Of a stretch of 27,181 nucleotides of DNA, positions 14,087 through 22,103 are shown piece by piece (positions within the stretch are counted from its first letter, which is position 1; each line of letters starts with the position of its first letter). The stretch lies in the NCBI GenBank assembly GCA_035527835.1, contig DATKZS010000073.1, forward strand, positions 1 to 27,181. Direction: 5' to 3'. The position numbers were made by a program, and so were the translations under genes. This DNA is from DATKZS01 sp035527835 [NCBI: bacterium]. GTDB taxonomy: Bacteria; RBG-13-61-14. Below the pieces are notes generated by a model. The model searched no databases, was not told the DNA's origin, and saw only the letters and a list, made by a program, of their open reading frames with translations.

Positions 14087-15509
14087 AAGCCTCGATCAGG
14101 TCCTCCGGCTTGAGGACGCGCATGGCCCCGGTGGGGCAGTTGTAGACGCAGGCCATCTGCTGGTAGTCGCCGCACATGTCGCACTTGACCACGATCTGGC
14201 GATATTTTTTCTCGGCGTCGCCCCCTTCTCTTTTTCGGCGGCGCAGGATTTTTCGGGCCCGGCTTTTCGGGCCGCCCTCTTCGAGCTTGACGATCAGGAT
14301 GTTGCCGTAGGGGCAGCGGCGGGCGCAGCCTCCGCAGCCGTTGCAGAACTCGGTGTGATGGATCTCTCCGTCCTTGTCGCGGACGATTCCGCCGACGGGG
14401 CAGAGGAGGCATTCGGGGTTCTCGCAGTGGAAGCATGAGGTGGGGACGAGGAATCGTCCGAGCCTCGATCCCCTGCGCTCGATGCGGGTGTGTCCGCGGT
14501 ATGCCTCGCAGGCTTCGACGCAGCAGTCGCAGTTGATGCACTTTTCGAGGTCCACCACCAGGATCTCTCGGGCCTGGGCCAGTCCTTTCTGGACCACGAA
14601 CCTCATGGCCTTGGCCTTGCGCTCGTCCTGGCTCATGGCCTTGGCCTCCTGCTCGCGGGCGGTGATGGTGGCCTTGATCTGATCTTCCACCTCGGGGTAC
14701 AGGGAGAGGATCTGTCCGAACTCGCGCCTGCCGATGCGGACGGCTTCCACGTCGGTCATGGCCACGATATTGGCGCTGCGCTTCTCGTCGCGGACCAGGG
14801 CCATCTCTCCGAAGTAGGAGCCGTCCTTCAGATAGGTGATGATCTTTTCATGGTCGAGCGGGCCGCGGCTCACCTTGACGAAGCCGCTGCGGATCAGATA
14901 GAGGCAGTCGCCGGCGTCTCCCTCCTTGATGATCACCTCACCCTTCTTGAAGCTCACCAGCTCGACCTTGTTGGCGAGCGCGTCAATGATGTCCTCGTTA
15001 AGGGACGCGAAGAGGGAGACGCGCTTCAAGTGGGTGCGGAGCGAGCGCTCGATGTACTTCCGGTCAATGCGATTTTTGACCTCGGGCGAGCGGCGGAGCA
15101 TCTCCAGGAACACGGCTTTGGGGACCTGGAGCATGACGGCGCGGGTCTTGGCGGTCACGGAGGCGGTTCGGGGCTGGCCGGAGAGCGGTCCCATCTCGCC
15201 GAAGAAATCGCCCTTGACCAGGGTGGCCAAACTCAGGGTCTCCTGGTTCTGGGCGGTGGCGGTGACGTCAACCTCGCCGGAGAGGATTACGTAGAAGGTC
15301 TCCTCGTAATCCCCCTGATGGCAGATGGCCTGGCCGGGCAGGAATTGCAGGAGCAGGGCCTGGTCCACGACCTTGGCGATGACCCTCTGGTCCACCCCGT
15401 CGAAGAAGGGGACCTTGTCCAGAAACTGCTCCGGCCGGAGCCCCTCCAGAAACGGGATCTGGTGCAGCTCCTCGGCGAGCTGGGCTATGGTCTTATTGCC
15501 GATCTCCAA
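14073..15509 (-). CDS. Twin cyclic-nucleotide-binding domains fused to a four-cluster 4Fe-4S ferredoxin subunit
   Basis: 478 residues. Two cNMP-binding domains lie at about 33-150 and 164-280, with intact phosphate cassettes: Gly104-Glu105 with Arg114, and Gly234-Glu235 with Arg244. A helical linker leads to a DmsB/HybA-like iron-sulfur domain with 16 ligand cysteines: 324/327/330/334, 359/362/367/370, 389/392/395/399 and 443/446/454/458. This is the four-4Fe-4S electron-relay arrangement. The start is TTG 15507-15509 preceded by AGGA at 7 nt; no upstream ATG fits. It is the first gene of the operon with the cytochrome b and multihaem cytochrome. Such a fusion could gate electron flow by cAMP or cGMP, which is inference. 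No catalytic molybdopterin subunit is encoded nearby. Confidence 0.85.
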   Translation of the reverse strand: MEIGNKTIAQLAEELHQIPFLEGLRPEQFLDKVPFFDGVDQRVIAKVVDQALLLQFLPGQAICHQGDYEETFYVILSGEVDVTATAQNQETLSLATLVKGDFFGEMGPLSGQPRTASVTAKTRAVMLQVPKAVFLEMLRRSPEVKNRIDRKYIERSLRTHLKRVSLFASLNEDIIDALANKVELVSFKKGEVIIKEGDAGDCLYLIRSGFVKVSRGPLDHEKIITYLKDGSYFGEMALVRDEKRSANIVAMTDVEAVRIGRREFGQILSLYPEVEDQIKATITAREQEAKAMSQDERKAKAMRFVVQKGLAQAREILVVDLEKCINCDCCVEACEAYRGHTRIERRGSRLGRFLVPTSCFHCENPECLLCPVGGIVRDKDGEIHHTEFCNGCGGCARRCPYGNILIVKLEEGGPKSRARKILRRRKREGGDAEKKYRQIVVKCDMCGDYQQMACVYNCPTGAMRVLKPEDLIEAYDKE

Positions 15510-15558
15510 CTTTCAATCCTAAAGTTTCTCGTTTCTGGTTTCTAGCGCGCCGCCACAT

Positions 15559-16742
15559 CTATATTGACGGATACAATCTTCTTGGTTTTATCCTGGCGTC
15601 CTCGGTCGTGAAACGCCGGCGGATGGGCTTAGGATGAAGCGCTTGATCCTCCAGCCAGGCCTCAACTTCACGTTTGAGGGTTTCAATGTCCGGAATCCTT
15701 CGATCCAGACATTGTTTGGAAAGGACGCTCAACTCGATTTCCGCCATGTCCAGCCAACTGCCGTGCTTGGGAGTATGGTGAATCTCCAGCTTGTCGGCGA
15801 TCCGTTTGGCCTCCGGCGGCTCAAACGCCTCATCAAGAGAAGATTTCGAATGCGTATTGAGGTTATCCATCACCACCACAATCCTCTCCACCGCCGGATA
15901 AATGTCATCCGCCACGATCTTCAGCGGATGGGCAAAATCCGTTTGGGTGCGGCGTTCCGTGACCTGAAGCGATTTGCGCCCGGTGAGCGGCTCCACCACC
16001 ATGAACAGATTGGCCACGCCGTTACGCCGGTACTCATGATCGTAAAGAGCGGGTTGTCCGGGCCGGGGCGGAAGCGGGATGCGAACCTCCCCGATCAACT
16101 GCTTGCTCGTTTCATCAATGCACACCTGGGGGCGCAACGGATCATAGGGCCGCTGGTAAACATCAAGCACGTCTTCCATCGCGCAGACAAACTCCGCGCC
16201 GGGCTGGCCCGGAAAACACCATTGCTTTTTCAACCAGGGCTTAAGCCGGTTTTTTTTAACGTCCGCCGCACGGTCTCGTCGGAGACGCTCTCCACCAATT
16301 CCATCTCCGCCAATTGGTCGGCGAGAAGCTGCATGGTCCAGCCCCGCCGGCCGCTCGGAGGGTCCCCGCAAGCCATGGCGATGAGACGTGCTTCCACCTC
16401 CCCATGGATTTTGGGCGGAGGGAACACCTCCCGCTTTTTCCGGTTCAGCGCCGACTCTAATCCCTCCTCCACAAACCTTCGCCGGACCCGCTCCACCGTG
16501 CAACGGCCAACATTCAACGCGGTGACGATCTGGTCGTCCTTCAGTCCCGGACCGTGGGGACCGGAATCGCCGGCGAGGAGAATCTGGGCATGAAGCCGGC
16601 GGGGAGCGGAAGCCTTTCCTTTGGAGACAATCTCCTGGAGATAGGAGCGTTCTTCCGCGCCGAGCGTAACCGCATAAATCTTCTTGTGAGCTCGCTCCTT
16701 TTGGAAAAAATTGGTATGTTTTTGATATGGACAGAATAACAT
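15559..16742 (-). CDS. IS630-type transposase, two frames joined by probable -1 frameshift
   Basis: The first frame (down to TGA 16232-16230) encodes the helix-turn-helix part: LTLGAEERSYLQEIV-like N-terminus, KDDQIVTALNVGRCTVERVR, and TVRRTLKKTGLSPG at its end. The second frame (to TAG 15561-15559) has VKKNRLKPWLKKQWCFPG and the DDE catalytic domain: Asp in QVCIDETSKQ, Asp in VVVMDNLNTHSK, Glu in WLDMAEIELSVL. Both meet at A8 (16257-16250 on the minus strand), where slipping back one base on A-AAA-AAA joins LKK to NRLKPW. The element therefore looks intact. The start is uncertain: ATG 16742 and 16754 lie at or beyond the apparent element end, although AAGGAG occurs inside. Confidence 0.8.
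15560..16738 (-). mobile_element. IS630-family insertion sequence
   Basis: The boundaries are inferred from TA dinucleotides outside both ends (about 15560-15563 and 16737-16738); IS630 elements insert at TA. Inner ends both start TATT on their own strands, but the inverted repeats beyond that are weak (TTGACGGATACAA against TTCTGTCCATATCAA). The left end falls about 50 nt upstream of the electron-transfer operon's start codon and the right end abuts a truncated integrase. Confidence 0.65.
16250..16257 (-). other. A8 slippery site for -1 frameshifting
   Basis: Eight A residues on the minus strand (TTAAAAAAAACCGG) sit exactly where the helix-turn-helix frame must change to the DDE frame. The zero frame reads TTA AAA AAA ACC GGC and the -1 frame AAA AAA AAC CGG. 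Confidence 0.7.
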
Positions 16743-17376
16743 GGCTGCTCGCATTTATCAATTTAACTGTGGTAGTGCACTAGCGGCCCAGCTCGCGGAA
16801 TCAGCGCAAGGTAAGGCTGAAACCGACCCCCTTGTTGACACCTGTGAGCGGGACTTTTCGCGGCTGATGGACATAGACCTTAAGGCCGCAAAAATTCCGA
16901 AGCGAGGGCCAGGCGGAGTGGTGTGCTTCCATTCACTGCGACACAGCTTTATCAACATCCTCTTGGAACAGGGGGCAGGCGCGAAAGAGGTCCAGGACTT
17001 GGCGCGGCACCAGACGTTGAGCATGACCATGAACCACTACGCCAAGTCCAGCATTAAGAGACGGCGGGAGCTGGCTGAGGGCTTGGGTGAAACCATCAAG
17101 ATGGGGCTGAATCCCATAACCGGCCCGGAACGGAAGGTGGTGGGTCTTGAAACCCACGATTATCCCGAAGGAATTTTGGCTCCCCGGAAGCAACTCTATT
17201 TATTAGCCGACATTCTGCCGCTAAAATTAAAAAATGTAGGCAGCGAAATGAGTTACATGAGGCCGCCTGTTAACAATGTGAGAGAAATTCCGTTAACTCG
17301 GATTGCACTACTCCGCCTTTTTTACCATCAGAAGCAGCCCCCAAAATGGCCTCGCATGAGGCCAAACCTCAACTGA
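16741..17376 (+). pseudogene. Tyrosine recombinase/integrase, C-terminal remnant
   Basis: The open frame starts at the edge of the IS630 element. It contains the end of a tyrosine recombinase catalytic domain: HSLRH (residues 64-68, HxxR box), ARHQTLSMTMNHYA with His90 and nucleophile Tyr100, then SIKRRRELAEGLGE. The N-terminal core-binding domain and first catalytic Arg are missing, so the gene was cut by the insertion or by an associated deletion. The frame stays open for 100 residues after the domain (to 17376) without recognisable features. Similar recombinases catalyse integration of genomic islands, and this one probably belonged to the accessory DNA on its right. No matching 5' half is seen left of the insertion. 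Confidence 0.75.
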
Positions 17377-17620
17377 ACCAGAGTGCGATGTGCCGGATCA
17401 CCTGCTCCTTGGGGGACTGATTTGCCCACACAGTTCAAGAAAACGACGGACATATCCGACGACATCAGCCTGAATGTTATCGTCGCGGCGGCCAGTGATG
17501 AATTCTGCGACTCGGCGCGGCCCAGTCCCTTCATGGTCCAGGAAATTTTCGCGGAGCCCCGCGCAAGCCTCCCGCGCTGAAGGATCATTGAGCAGAGGTT
17601 GAAGCCGGTCTTTCAATCGG
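17111..17620. other. Degenerate stretch between integrase remnant and methyltransferase cassette
   Basis: After the recognisable integrase domain this stretch has no convincing gene. A palindrome GGCCTCGCATGAGGCC lies at 17348-17363. A minus-strand frame from TTG 17646 to 17398 (82 residues, starting MELKVRLINRLKDRLQPLL) has a protein-like composition. It has no ribosome-binding site and overlaps the plus-strand ORF at 17621, so I do not call it. Base composition drops in GC from here rightward. Confidence 0.4.
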
Positions 17621-17818
17621 TTGATAAGTCTAACTTTTAACTCCAATGTAAAGCGGTGCTATACAGTTTCTTTCGGAAATAAGCTGTTTCGACTTGACTT
17701 TCGAGCTGAGCAACTTAAATTAGAATGGACATTGGCAGACGGAAAGCTAGCTTCGTGGATCAATGCAATGGCTGTGATTGCCAAAGCAGAAGAAACTTTG
17801 ATCGCAGGAGACGTTTAA
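17621..17818 (+). CDS. Small hypothetical protein upstream of the methyltransferase
   Basis: 65 residues from a TTG start; there is no in-frame ATG until near the end. The middle (RCYTVSFGNKLFRLDFRAEQ) looks like beta-strands and the end (INAMAVIAKAEETLIAGDV) like a helix. The stop lies 4 nt before the methyltransferase ATG, which suggests co-translation. No clear ribosome-binding site precedes the TTG. A weak promoter-like pair (TTAACT, 17 nt, TATACA, about 17638-17666) inside it would instead make this a leader. The protein is not recognised. Confidence 0.35.
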   Translation: MISLTFNSNVKRCYTVSFGNKLFRLDFRAEQLKLEWTLADGKLASWINAMAVIAKAEETLIAGDV

Positions 17819-17822
17819 ACCG

Positions 17823-19277
17823 ATGAAAACAGGAAGCGTTTTAGCCAGAGGCCTCTCAGCTTCAGATGTGAAACCTTACTGGAGATCCAGGTTGATTGAT
17901 CACTTACAACAACCGCGAATACTGGAAGGCATCATGGTATCTCAAGACGGCCATCTCGACTTTAGATCTCGTGACTGGGAATCATATTGGAAAACGTCCG
18001 ATCTATCAGATGAAATGCGCGCAGGGCTAGAGGAGTTGAAGAAACGCTGGACTGATTCCATCACGACCCTTCAATCGCCCCGTTTCAAACGCAAATATTG
18101 CGACGTTTATTTTGATCTTCTTGAAAAAGCTCTTTTGGCTGACGATGATTTTCTCATATCCCGGTTCGACTCTTTTGAGAACATTTATATCGCCAGCGAT
18201 GAAGGACTTTTTCCTACGATAGCCATGACGACTAATTTTAGAAATCCGCTCTTGTTGTTTCTGGCCCTTAATGGCTTTCGCAAGCACAGAAGACAAGACT
18301 CAAGAATGATGCCTCTAATGACGGCGTCCTTCGATAATACATCCTCTTTGTATTATTGTTTGACCAAGGAAAGCCTGATCAAGCATTCTGACCGATATCT
18401 GCTGATCTATATTAATGCTGATATTGTAAACAGAAGTGGATGTTTCGAATTCCTCCACTTCTTAGATGGGATTTTATTTTCCAGACAAGGCCAATATATG
18501 CAAGACAGGGCTGAAAGGATTTCCTCAAAGGTGCTCCCGCCGATGGTGAACAATATACTTCTATCAAGAAGTCATTCCGGCGGTCCTATAAAAATACTGG
18601 ACATCGGCTCAGCCGATGGGCGCCTCCTTCGAGATATCATCTCCGATCTCACTGGCCGTTTGGACATTCCGGGCAAATTTCAAACAACTCTTCTCGATGG
18701 GGCATCAATTGATCCCAAAACCCATTTCAAAACGCAAAAATTATTGCACCGAATAGCGCGCATAGACTTCATCAAGTCGGACTATAAATCCTTTCTGGAT
18801 CAGCCCCCGGAGGATTCTTCGCATTATGATTTCATCTTTATGTTCAAAGTGCTCCATAATATGAGCTCTTTTTCAATAAGCCATGATGCCATCTCTCCAG
18901 ACCCTCCCGGCAATTTGCGCGAAGTCTCTAATTACTATCAGGCTCAAGCCAAGTCCATAAACATTGTTCACACTACTGACTCCCCAACTCATTTCACGTT
19001 CTTTCCGAAAAGACGGTTTAACCAGATGTCATTGAGGACCGATTCCGGTTCCAGCGTGATTGGAAAATGCGCGGAATTGGCGAGATGGACACTAATAGAT
19101 GACTACGATCTCGATCCTTCTTCACTACGGGAGCACTTAATTGGCGCCAAGCCCCATAACCCGTTCCTGGTTTATGATCTCACCAAAGCTCTTGGATTGA
19201 GGACGAATCATTTCTATTGCATATGCTCCAACCGAGATGATCGGCCCGACAAGGGGGAATTGATATGGCCCATCTGA
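17823..19277 (+). CDS. SAM-dependent methyltransferase with large unknown N-terminal domain
   Basis: 484 residues; AGGAGA lies 11 nt before the ATG. Residues 256-266 (IKILDIGSADG) are the SAM-binding motif I of a class I Rossmann methyltransferase, followed by TTLLDGASID at the motif II position and YDFIFMFKVLHNMSSFS at the motif IV region. The first 240 residues match no family I recognise; they include an IYIASDEGLFP...TNFRNPLLLFLALNGFRKH stretch that may be a substrate domain. The NPPY-type motif of DNA adenine methylases is absent, so RNA, protein or a small molecule is more likely (inference). It overlaps the radical SAM gene by 13 nt. Codon use is AT-richer than in the left half of the window, suggesting transfer. 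Confidence 0.7.
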   Translation: MKTGSVLARGLSASDVKPYWRSRLIDHLQQPRILEGIMVSQDGHLDFRSRDWESYWKTSDLSDEMRAGLEELKKRWTDSITTLQSPRFKRKYCDVYFDLLEKALLADDDFLISRFDSFENIYIASDEGLFPTIAMTTNFRNPLLLFLALNGFRKHRRQDSRMMPLMTASFDNTSSLYYCLTKESLIKHSDRYLLIYINADIVNRSGCFEFLHFLDGILFSRQGQYMQDRAERISSKVLPPMVNNILLSRSHSGGPIKILDIGSADGRLLRDIISDLTGRLDIPGKFQTTLLDGASIDPKTHFKTQKLLHRIARIDFIKSDYKSFLDQPPEDSSHYDFIFMFKVLHNMSSFSISHDAISPDPPGNLREVSNYYQAQAKSINIVHTTDSPTHFTFFPKRRFNQMSLRTDSGSSVIGKCAELARWTLIDDYDLDPSSLREHLIGAKPHNPFLVYDLTKALGLRTNHFYCICSNRDDRPDKGELIWPI

Positions 19278-20197
19278 TACGTCAGGAACGCAAATCTCCC
19301 GTGCTGTCCAGGCCGACCCTTCCTTGCATTTCCATGCACTACACCATAAACCTGACAACCGGCTGCGTTTTCGGCTGCAGGTATTGTTACGCCCAAGGAT
19401 ACAGGCGCAATCTTGGTCCGGGCAAATGCATATTCTATTGCAACTCTTTTGATAAACTTAAAGCAGAATTGCCAAAAAAGAGAACTAAACCTCAAATCAT
19501 ATATTTCAGCACTGCCTGCGAGCCCTTTGCTCCATTTCCCGAGGTGCAGGATGAATTGTATAAGATCATGCATTTGCTTCTCGCCAATTCAATCTCCATT
19601 TATATCTCGACAAAGGCCCACATACCGAAAAAATTCATTGAGATCTTTTCCCGCCATTCCGACAAGATCTTCGTTCAAGTAGGGATCACGACCCTTGACG
19701 ATAAGATCAGACGAGTTCTGGAACCACATGCCGCCCCGATCTCGTCGAGAATTAATAACATCGCCGAACTGCTTTCCGTTGGCGTTTTTACCGAAGCTCG
19801 GATGGATCCCATCATCCCAACTCTTACCGATCGAGAGGAATCATTAAGGCCTCTATTCCATGATTTTTCCGAGCTGGGTCTGGAAAACGCCGTTGCCAGC
19901 TATCTCTTTCTGCGAAAATCAAACCGGCCGTCAGTCTACCAAGCCCTCCGGGATCTGGATTGCCGCGTAGACGATTTTTATACCGATCGAATTGACAACT
20001 ATTGCGGCGGCGGTTCTATTGAAGTTCCTTCCCGCCAATATCGAGAAGAAAAATACAAGTTGATGGCCTCGCTAGCCAACGAACACGGCATTTCGATGAA
20101 ATTCTGCTCATGCAAGAATCCTGGTTTGACAGGCAACATTTGCCATCCCTATGGCCAGGCGACAAATGAACCCGAGGATCGATTGGAACTTTTCTAG
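19265..20197 (+). CDS. SplB/Rv2578c-like radical SAM protein
   Basis: 310 residues; GGGGG lies 7 nt before ATG 19265. TTGCVFGCRYCYAQG gives the 4Fe-4S ligands Cys34, Cys38 and Cys41. The spacing, the YTINLTTGC entry, FSTACEPFAPFPE, and the later STKAHIPKKF and ...RVLEPHAAPISSRI all follow spore-photoproduct-lyase-like radical SAM proteins. A C-terminal CSC...C set (Cys281, 283, 293) could bind a second metal cluster. It overlaps the methyltransferase by 13 nt, so the two products are probably made together and may act on the same substrate. The reaction is unknown; DNA photoproduct repair is only one option. Confidence 0.78.
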   Translation: MAHLIRQERKSPVLSRPTLPCISMHYTINLTTGCVFGCRYCYAQGYRRNLGPGKCIFYCNSFDKLKAELPKKRTKPQIIYFSTACEPFAPFPEVQDELYKIMHLLLANSISIYISTKAHIPKKFIEIFSRHSDKIFVQVGITTLDDKIRRVLEPHAAPISSRINNIAELLSVGVFTEARMDPIIPTLTDREESLRPLFHDFSELGLENAVASYLFLRKSNRPSVYQALRDLDCRVDDFYTDRIDNYCGGGSIEVPSRQYREEKYKLMASLANEHGISMKFCSCKNPGLTGNICHPYGQATNEPEDRLELF

Positions 20198-20213
20198 CAA
20201 GGAGGACGCAAGT

Positions 20214-20924
20214 ATGTACCAGGATATCGAGATTGACCGCCTGCTTCCCCATCCGGAGAACAGCAACCGCATGGACCCGAAACTTATGAAAAAGTTGGAA
20301 GAAAACATCCGTAAATCCGGCAACTATGAGACAATAACGGTCAGGCCTCATCCCCAATTTGAAGGAGATTATCAAATTCTAAATGGTCATCACCGGGTTG
20401 AAATTCTTAAGAGAATCGGATTTGATCGGGCAAAGTGCGATGTTTGGGATATTAATGACGCCGAAGCGCGCCTGCTCATCGCTACCCTAAATAGACTCGA
20501 AGGACAGGATGTCCCCGAATTAAGGCACAATTTGATACAGAACCTGTTGAGAGACTTCGACATCCCGTCACTGGAGTCCCTCATTCCCGAAAGCGCCAAG
20601 CAAATTGAAGACATGATCGAACTGTCGAAAGAAGAATTCAAAGACATCGAACAACAGATCAAAGAAATGTCTTCTCATTTTGAATTCAACCTCCCCGACT
20701 TGAGAATGCTTGAGTTCGTAATGAACAGTGAGCAATACAAAACAGTGGTTGAAGCTTTGGAGATTATGAAAACCCGTGAACAACTAGCGGATGAAAATGA
20801 GGCTCTCTACGAATTAGCCAAAAGGTATACAGAACAAACATGCGCCCTATCTTCCTCTGCTTCCAGTACTGATCATAGCACCACCAACTCATCCCTGATA
20901 TCTCCGAACTTGGAAGCGAATTAA
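20214..20924 (+). CDS. ParB/sulfiredoxin-fold (ParBc) protein
   Basis: 236 residues. The start is set by AAGGAGG 8 nt before ATG 20214, although the frame is open further upstream into the radical SAM gene. Residues 1-100 form a ParB N-terminal-like domain: IEIDRLLPHPENSNRM, LEENIRKSGNYETITVRP, and NGHHRVEILKRIG (57-69), the box that binds CTP or ATP in this superfamily. Residues 125-225 are helical and charged, without the ParB helix-turn-helix. Such ParBc proteins occur as stand-alone enzymes in phage and modification islands and are not necessarily chromosome partition proteins. It starts 16 nt after the radical SAM stop and closes the cassette. Confidence 0.75.
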   Translation: MYQDIEIDRLLPHPENSNRMDPKLMKKLEENIRKSGNYETITVRPHPQFEGDYQILNGHHRVEILKRIGFDRAKCDVWDINDAEARLLIATLNRLEGQDVPELRHNLIQNLLRDFDIPSLESLIPESAKQIEDMIELSKEEFKDIEQQIKEMSSHFEFNLPDLRMLEFVMNSEQYKTVVEALEIMKTREQLADENEALYELAKRYTEQTCALSSSASSTDHSTTNSSLISPNLEAN

Positions 20925-20943
20925 AGGCAGGTGGACTTGACCA

Positions 20944-20960
20944 GAGCGACTTGCTCGCTC
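20944..20960 (+). terminator. Possible weak terminator between convergent genes
   Basis: GAGCGA and TCGCTC pair around a 5-nt loop 20 nt after the ParBc stop. There is no adjacent T run on either strand (GCGGTTTT lies about 15 nt further), so its strength is doubtful. Confidence 0.25.
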
Positions 20961-20984
20961 CTGTAGCCAGCTGCGGTTTTCGGC

Positions 20985-22058
20985 TTATCCGCCATCTTTC
21001 TTCCACTTCAGATGATTGGCGCGCAGTTTTTCCGCGGCCTCCTGGGAGCGTTCCGGATGACCCTTCAGATCGAGATAGACCTGAACCGGATGCACACACC
21101 GCACTTTATCATGCATCTTGGCCTCGTGGAAAACCCCCGCATCGTTGGGGACCGCCAACCAGACGTTTGCGCCGCGCTCGTCCTCATGGAACGAGATGCT
21201 TTCGAGCAGTTTGGGCGATGGCTCTTCCGGCACGTAAACGGTCACAATCCTGAAACCGGCAAAATGGTCGAGCAGCCAGGACGCGGCCAGTCCGGTTGCG
21301 GCATAGGGTATTGAGGCCTTGGTCATGACGGCCACGATCTGGCGCAACAGGGCATCCCCCGACTGGGCGGGAATGTGACCGGCGATGATGTGATGCTTGG
21401 AGAAGTCGTACTCCTCCCGCCAGGCATCCAGCAACAGGTCCGGATCGCGAGGCTTGATCGCTCCCGCATAGTTTCGAGTGACAAGCTCGTCCTCCTCGAG
21501 GCGGGTGACGATCCGGCTGGTGAAGCCTTCGTCCATTTCCGTTGCCTCGGCGATCTCTCTCTGGGTGAACGACTGCTCTTGATGCATGAGCAACCAACGG
21601 GCGATCCGGGAGCTCTTGGGCGCGAAGGCGCTGACGGGACGGCCACGGCGGACGAAACGGTTGGGTTTCCCCTCCACAACTATCCTCAAACCCGGAGCAA
21701 TGATTCGGGCGTTGCCGGAAAGGTCCAGCCAGGCCACCCCGGCCTCCTCGCACACCTGGCTTCCGACCTGGCCCATGAAGGGGACCGCTACCAAGGGAAT
21801 GGCGGCCTTACCCAACTGGCGGACGTATTGCCGCGCCTGCTTTGCGGCCCAGGCGACCGCTCCAGCGCCCGCGACGCCCTTCCACTCCACCACGAAGGTG
21901 AACGGGCCCGCTTCGATCAGGGCATCCGCCGCCACATCGTGAACAGCCGACCGGCGCGGCTGTAGGGTAACCCGCACCTTGTTCGGGCTGACGCTGAGCA
22001 GATCGGCGAGCGCCTTGACGATCTGGGCCATCGCCTGTTTTTCCGAGGGCACCTTCAT
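20985..22058 (-). CDS. AbiEi-like winged-helix regulator with a PD-(D/E)xK-like N-terminal domain
   Basis: 357 residues. The N-terminal part has Asp45 and a VVEWK strand with Glu58 and Lys60, the spacing of the PD-(D/E)xK nuclease fold. IPLVAVPFMGQVGSQVC and LDLSGNARI (111-119) follow; both are typical of large AbiEi-type antitoxin/transcription-regulator homologues. Residues 147-195 form a winged helix (SRIARWLLMHQ, FTQREIAEATEMDEGFTSRI). The C-terminal half resembles the AbiEi nucleotidyltransferase-like region but ends in a His- and Lys-containing tail. In AbiE type IV toxin-antitoxin systems AbiEi represses and AbiEii is the toxin; no AbiEii is adjacent. Family assignment is by recognition only. 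It appears to be expressed from a leaderless promoter and has higher GC than the cassette on its left. Confidence 0.65.
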   Translation of the reverse strand: MKVPSEKQAMAQIVKALADLLSVSPNKVRVTLQPRRSAVHDVAADALIEAGPFTFVVEWKGVAGAGAVAWAAKQARQYVRQLGKAAIPLVAVPFMGQVGSQVCEEAGVAWLDLSGNARIIAPGLRIVVEGKPNRFVRRGRPVSAFAPKSSRIARWLLMHQEQSFTQREIAEATEMDEGFTSRIVTRLEEDELVTRNYAGAIKPRDPDLLLDAWREEYDFSKHHIIAGHIPAQSGDALLRQIVAVMTKASIPYAATGLAASWLLDHFAGFRIVTVYVPEEPSPKLLESISFHEDERGANVWLAVPNDAGVFHEAKMHDKVRCVHPVQVYLDLKGHPERSQEAAEKLRANHLKWKKDGG

Positions 22059-22065
22059 GATTAAC

Positions 22066-22094
22066 TATATAAGCTATTTTGAGCATTTTGTCAA
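22066..22094 (-). promoter_or_regulatory. Consensus promoter giving a leaderless mRNA
   Basis: On the minus strand TTGACA (22094-22089), a 17-nt spacer and TATATA (22071-22066) are followed after 7 nt by the ATG at 22058. Transcription would start at or next to the A of the start codon, and no ribosome-binding site is present. Confidence 0.75.
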
Positions 22095-22103
22095 GTAGCT
22101 CAA
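22079..22103. promoter_or_regulatory. Inverted repeat over the -35 box, possible operator
   Basis: TTGAGC (22103-22098, minus strand) and GCTCAA (22084-22079) are exact inverted 6-mers separated by 13 nt and enclose the TTGACA box. The position fits autorepression by the winged-helix protein downstream (inference). Confidence 0.45.

Noticed and set aside
17398-17646. Minus-strand 82-residue ORF
   Set aside because: Protein-like composition but only a TTG start, no ribosome-binding site, and it overlaps the plus-strand ORF leading into the methyltransferase.
20151-20213. Upstream extension of the ParBc protein
   Set aside because: The extra codons overlap the radical SAM gene, while AAGGAGG is ideally placed for the ATG at 20214.
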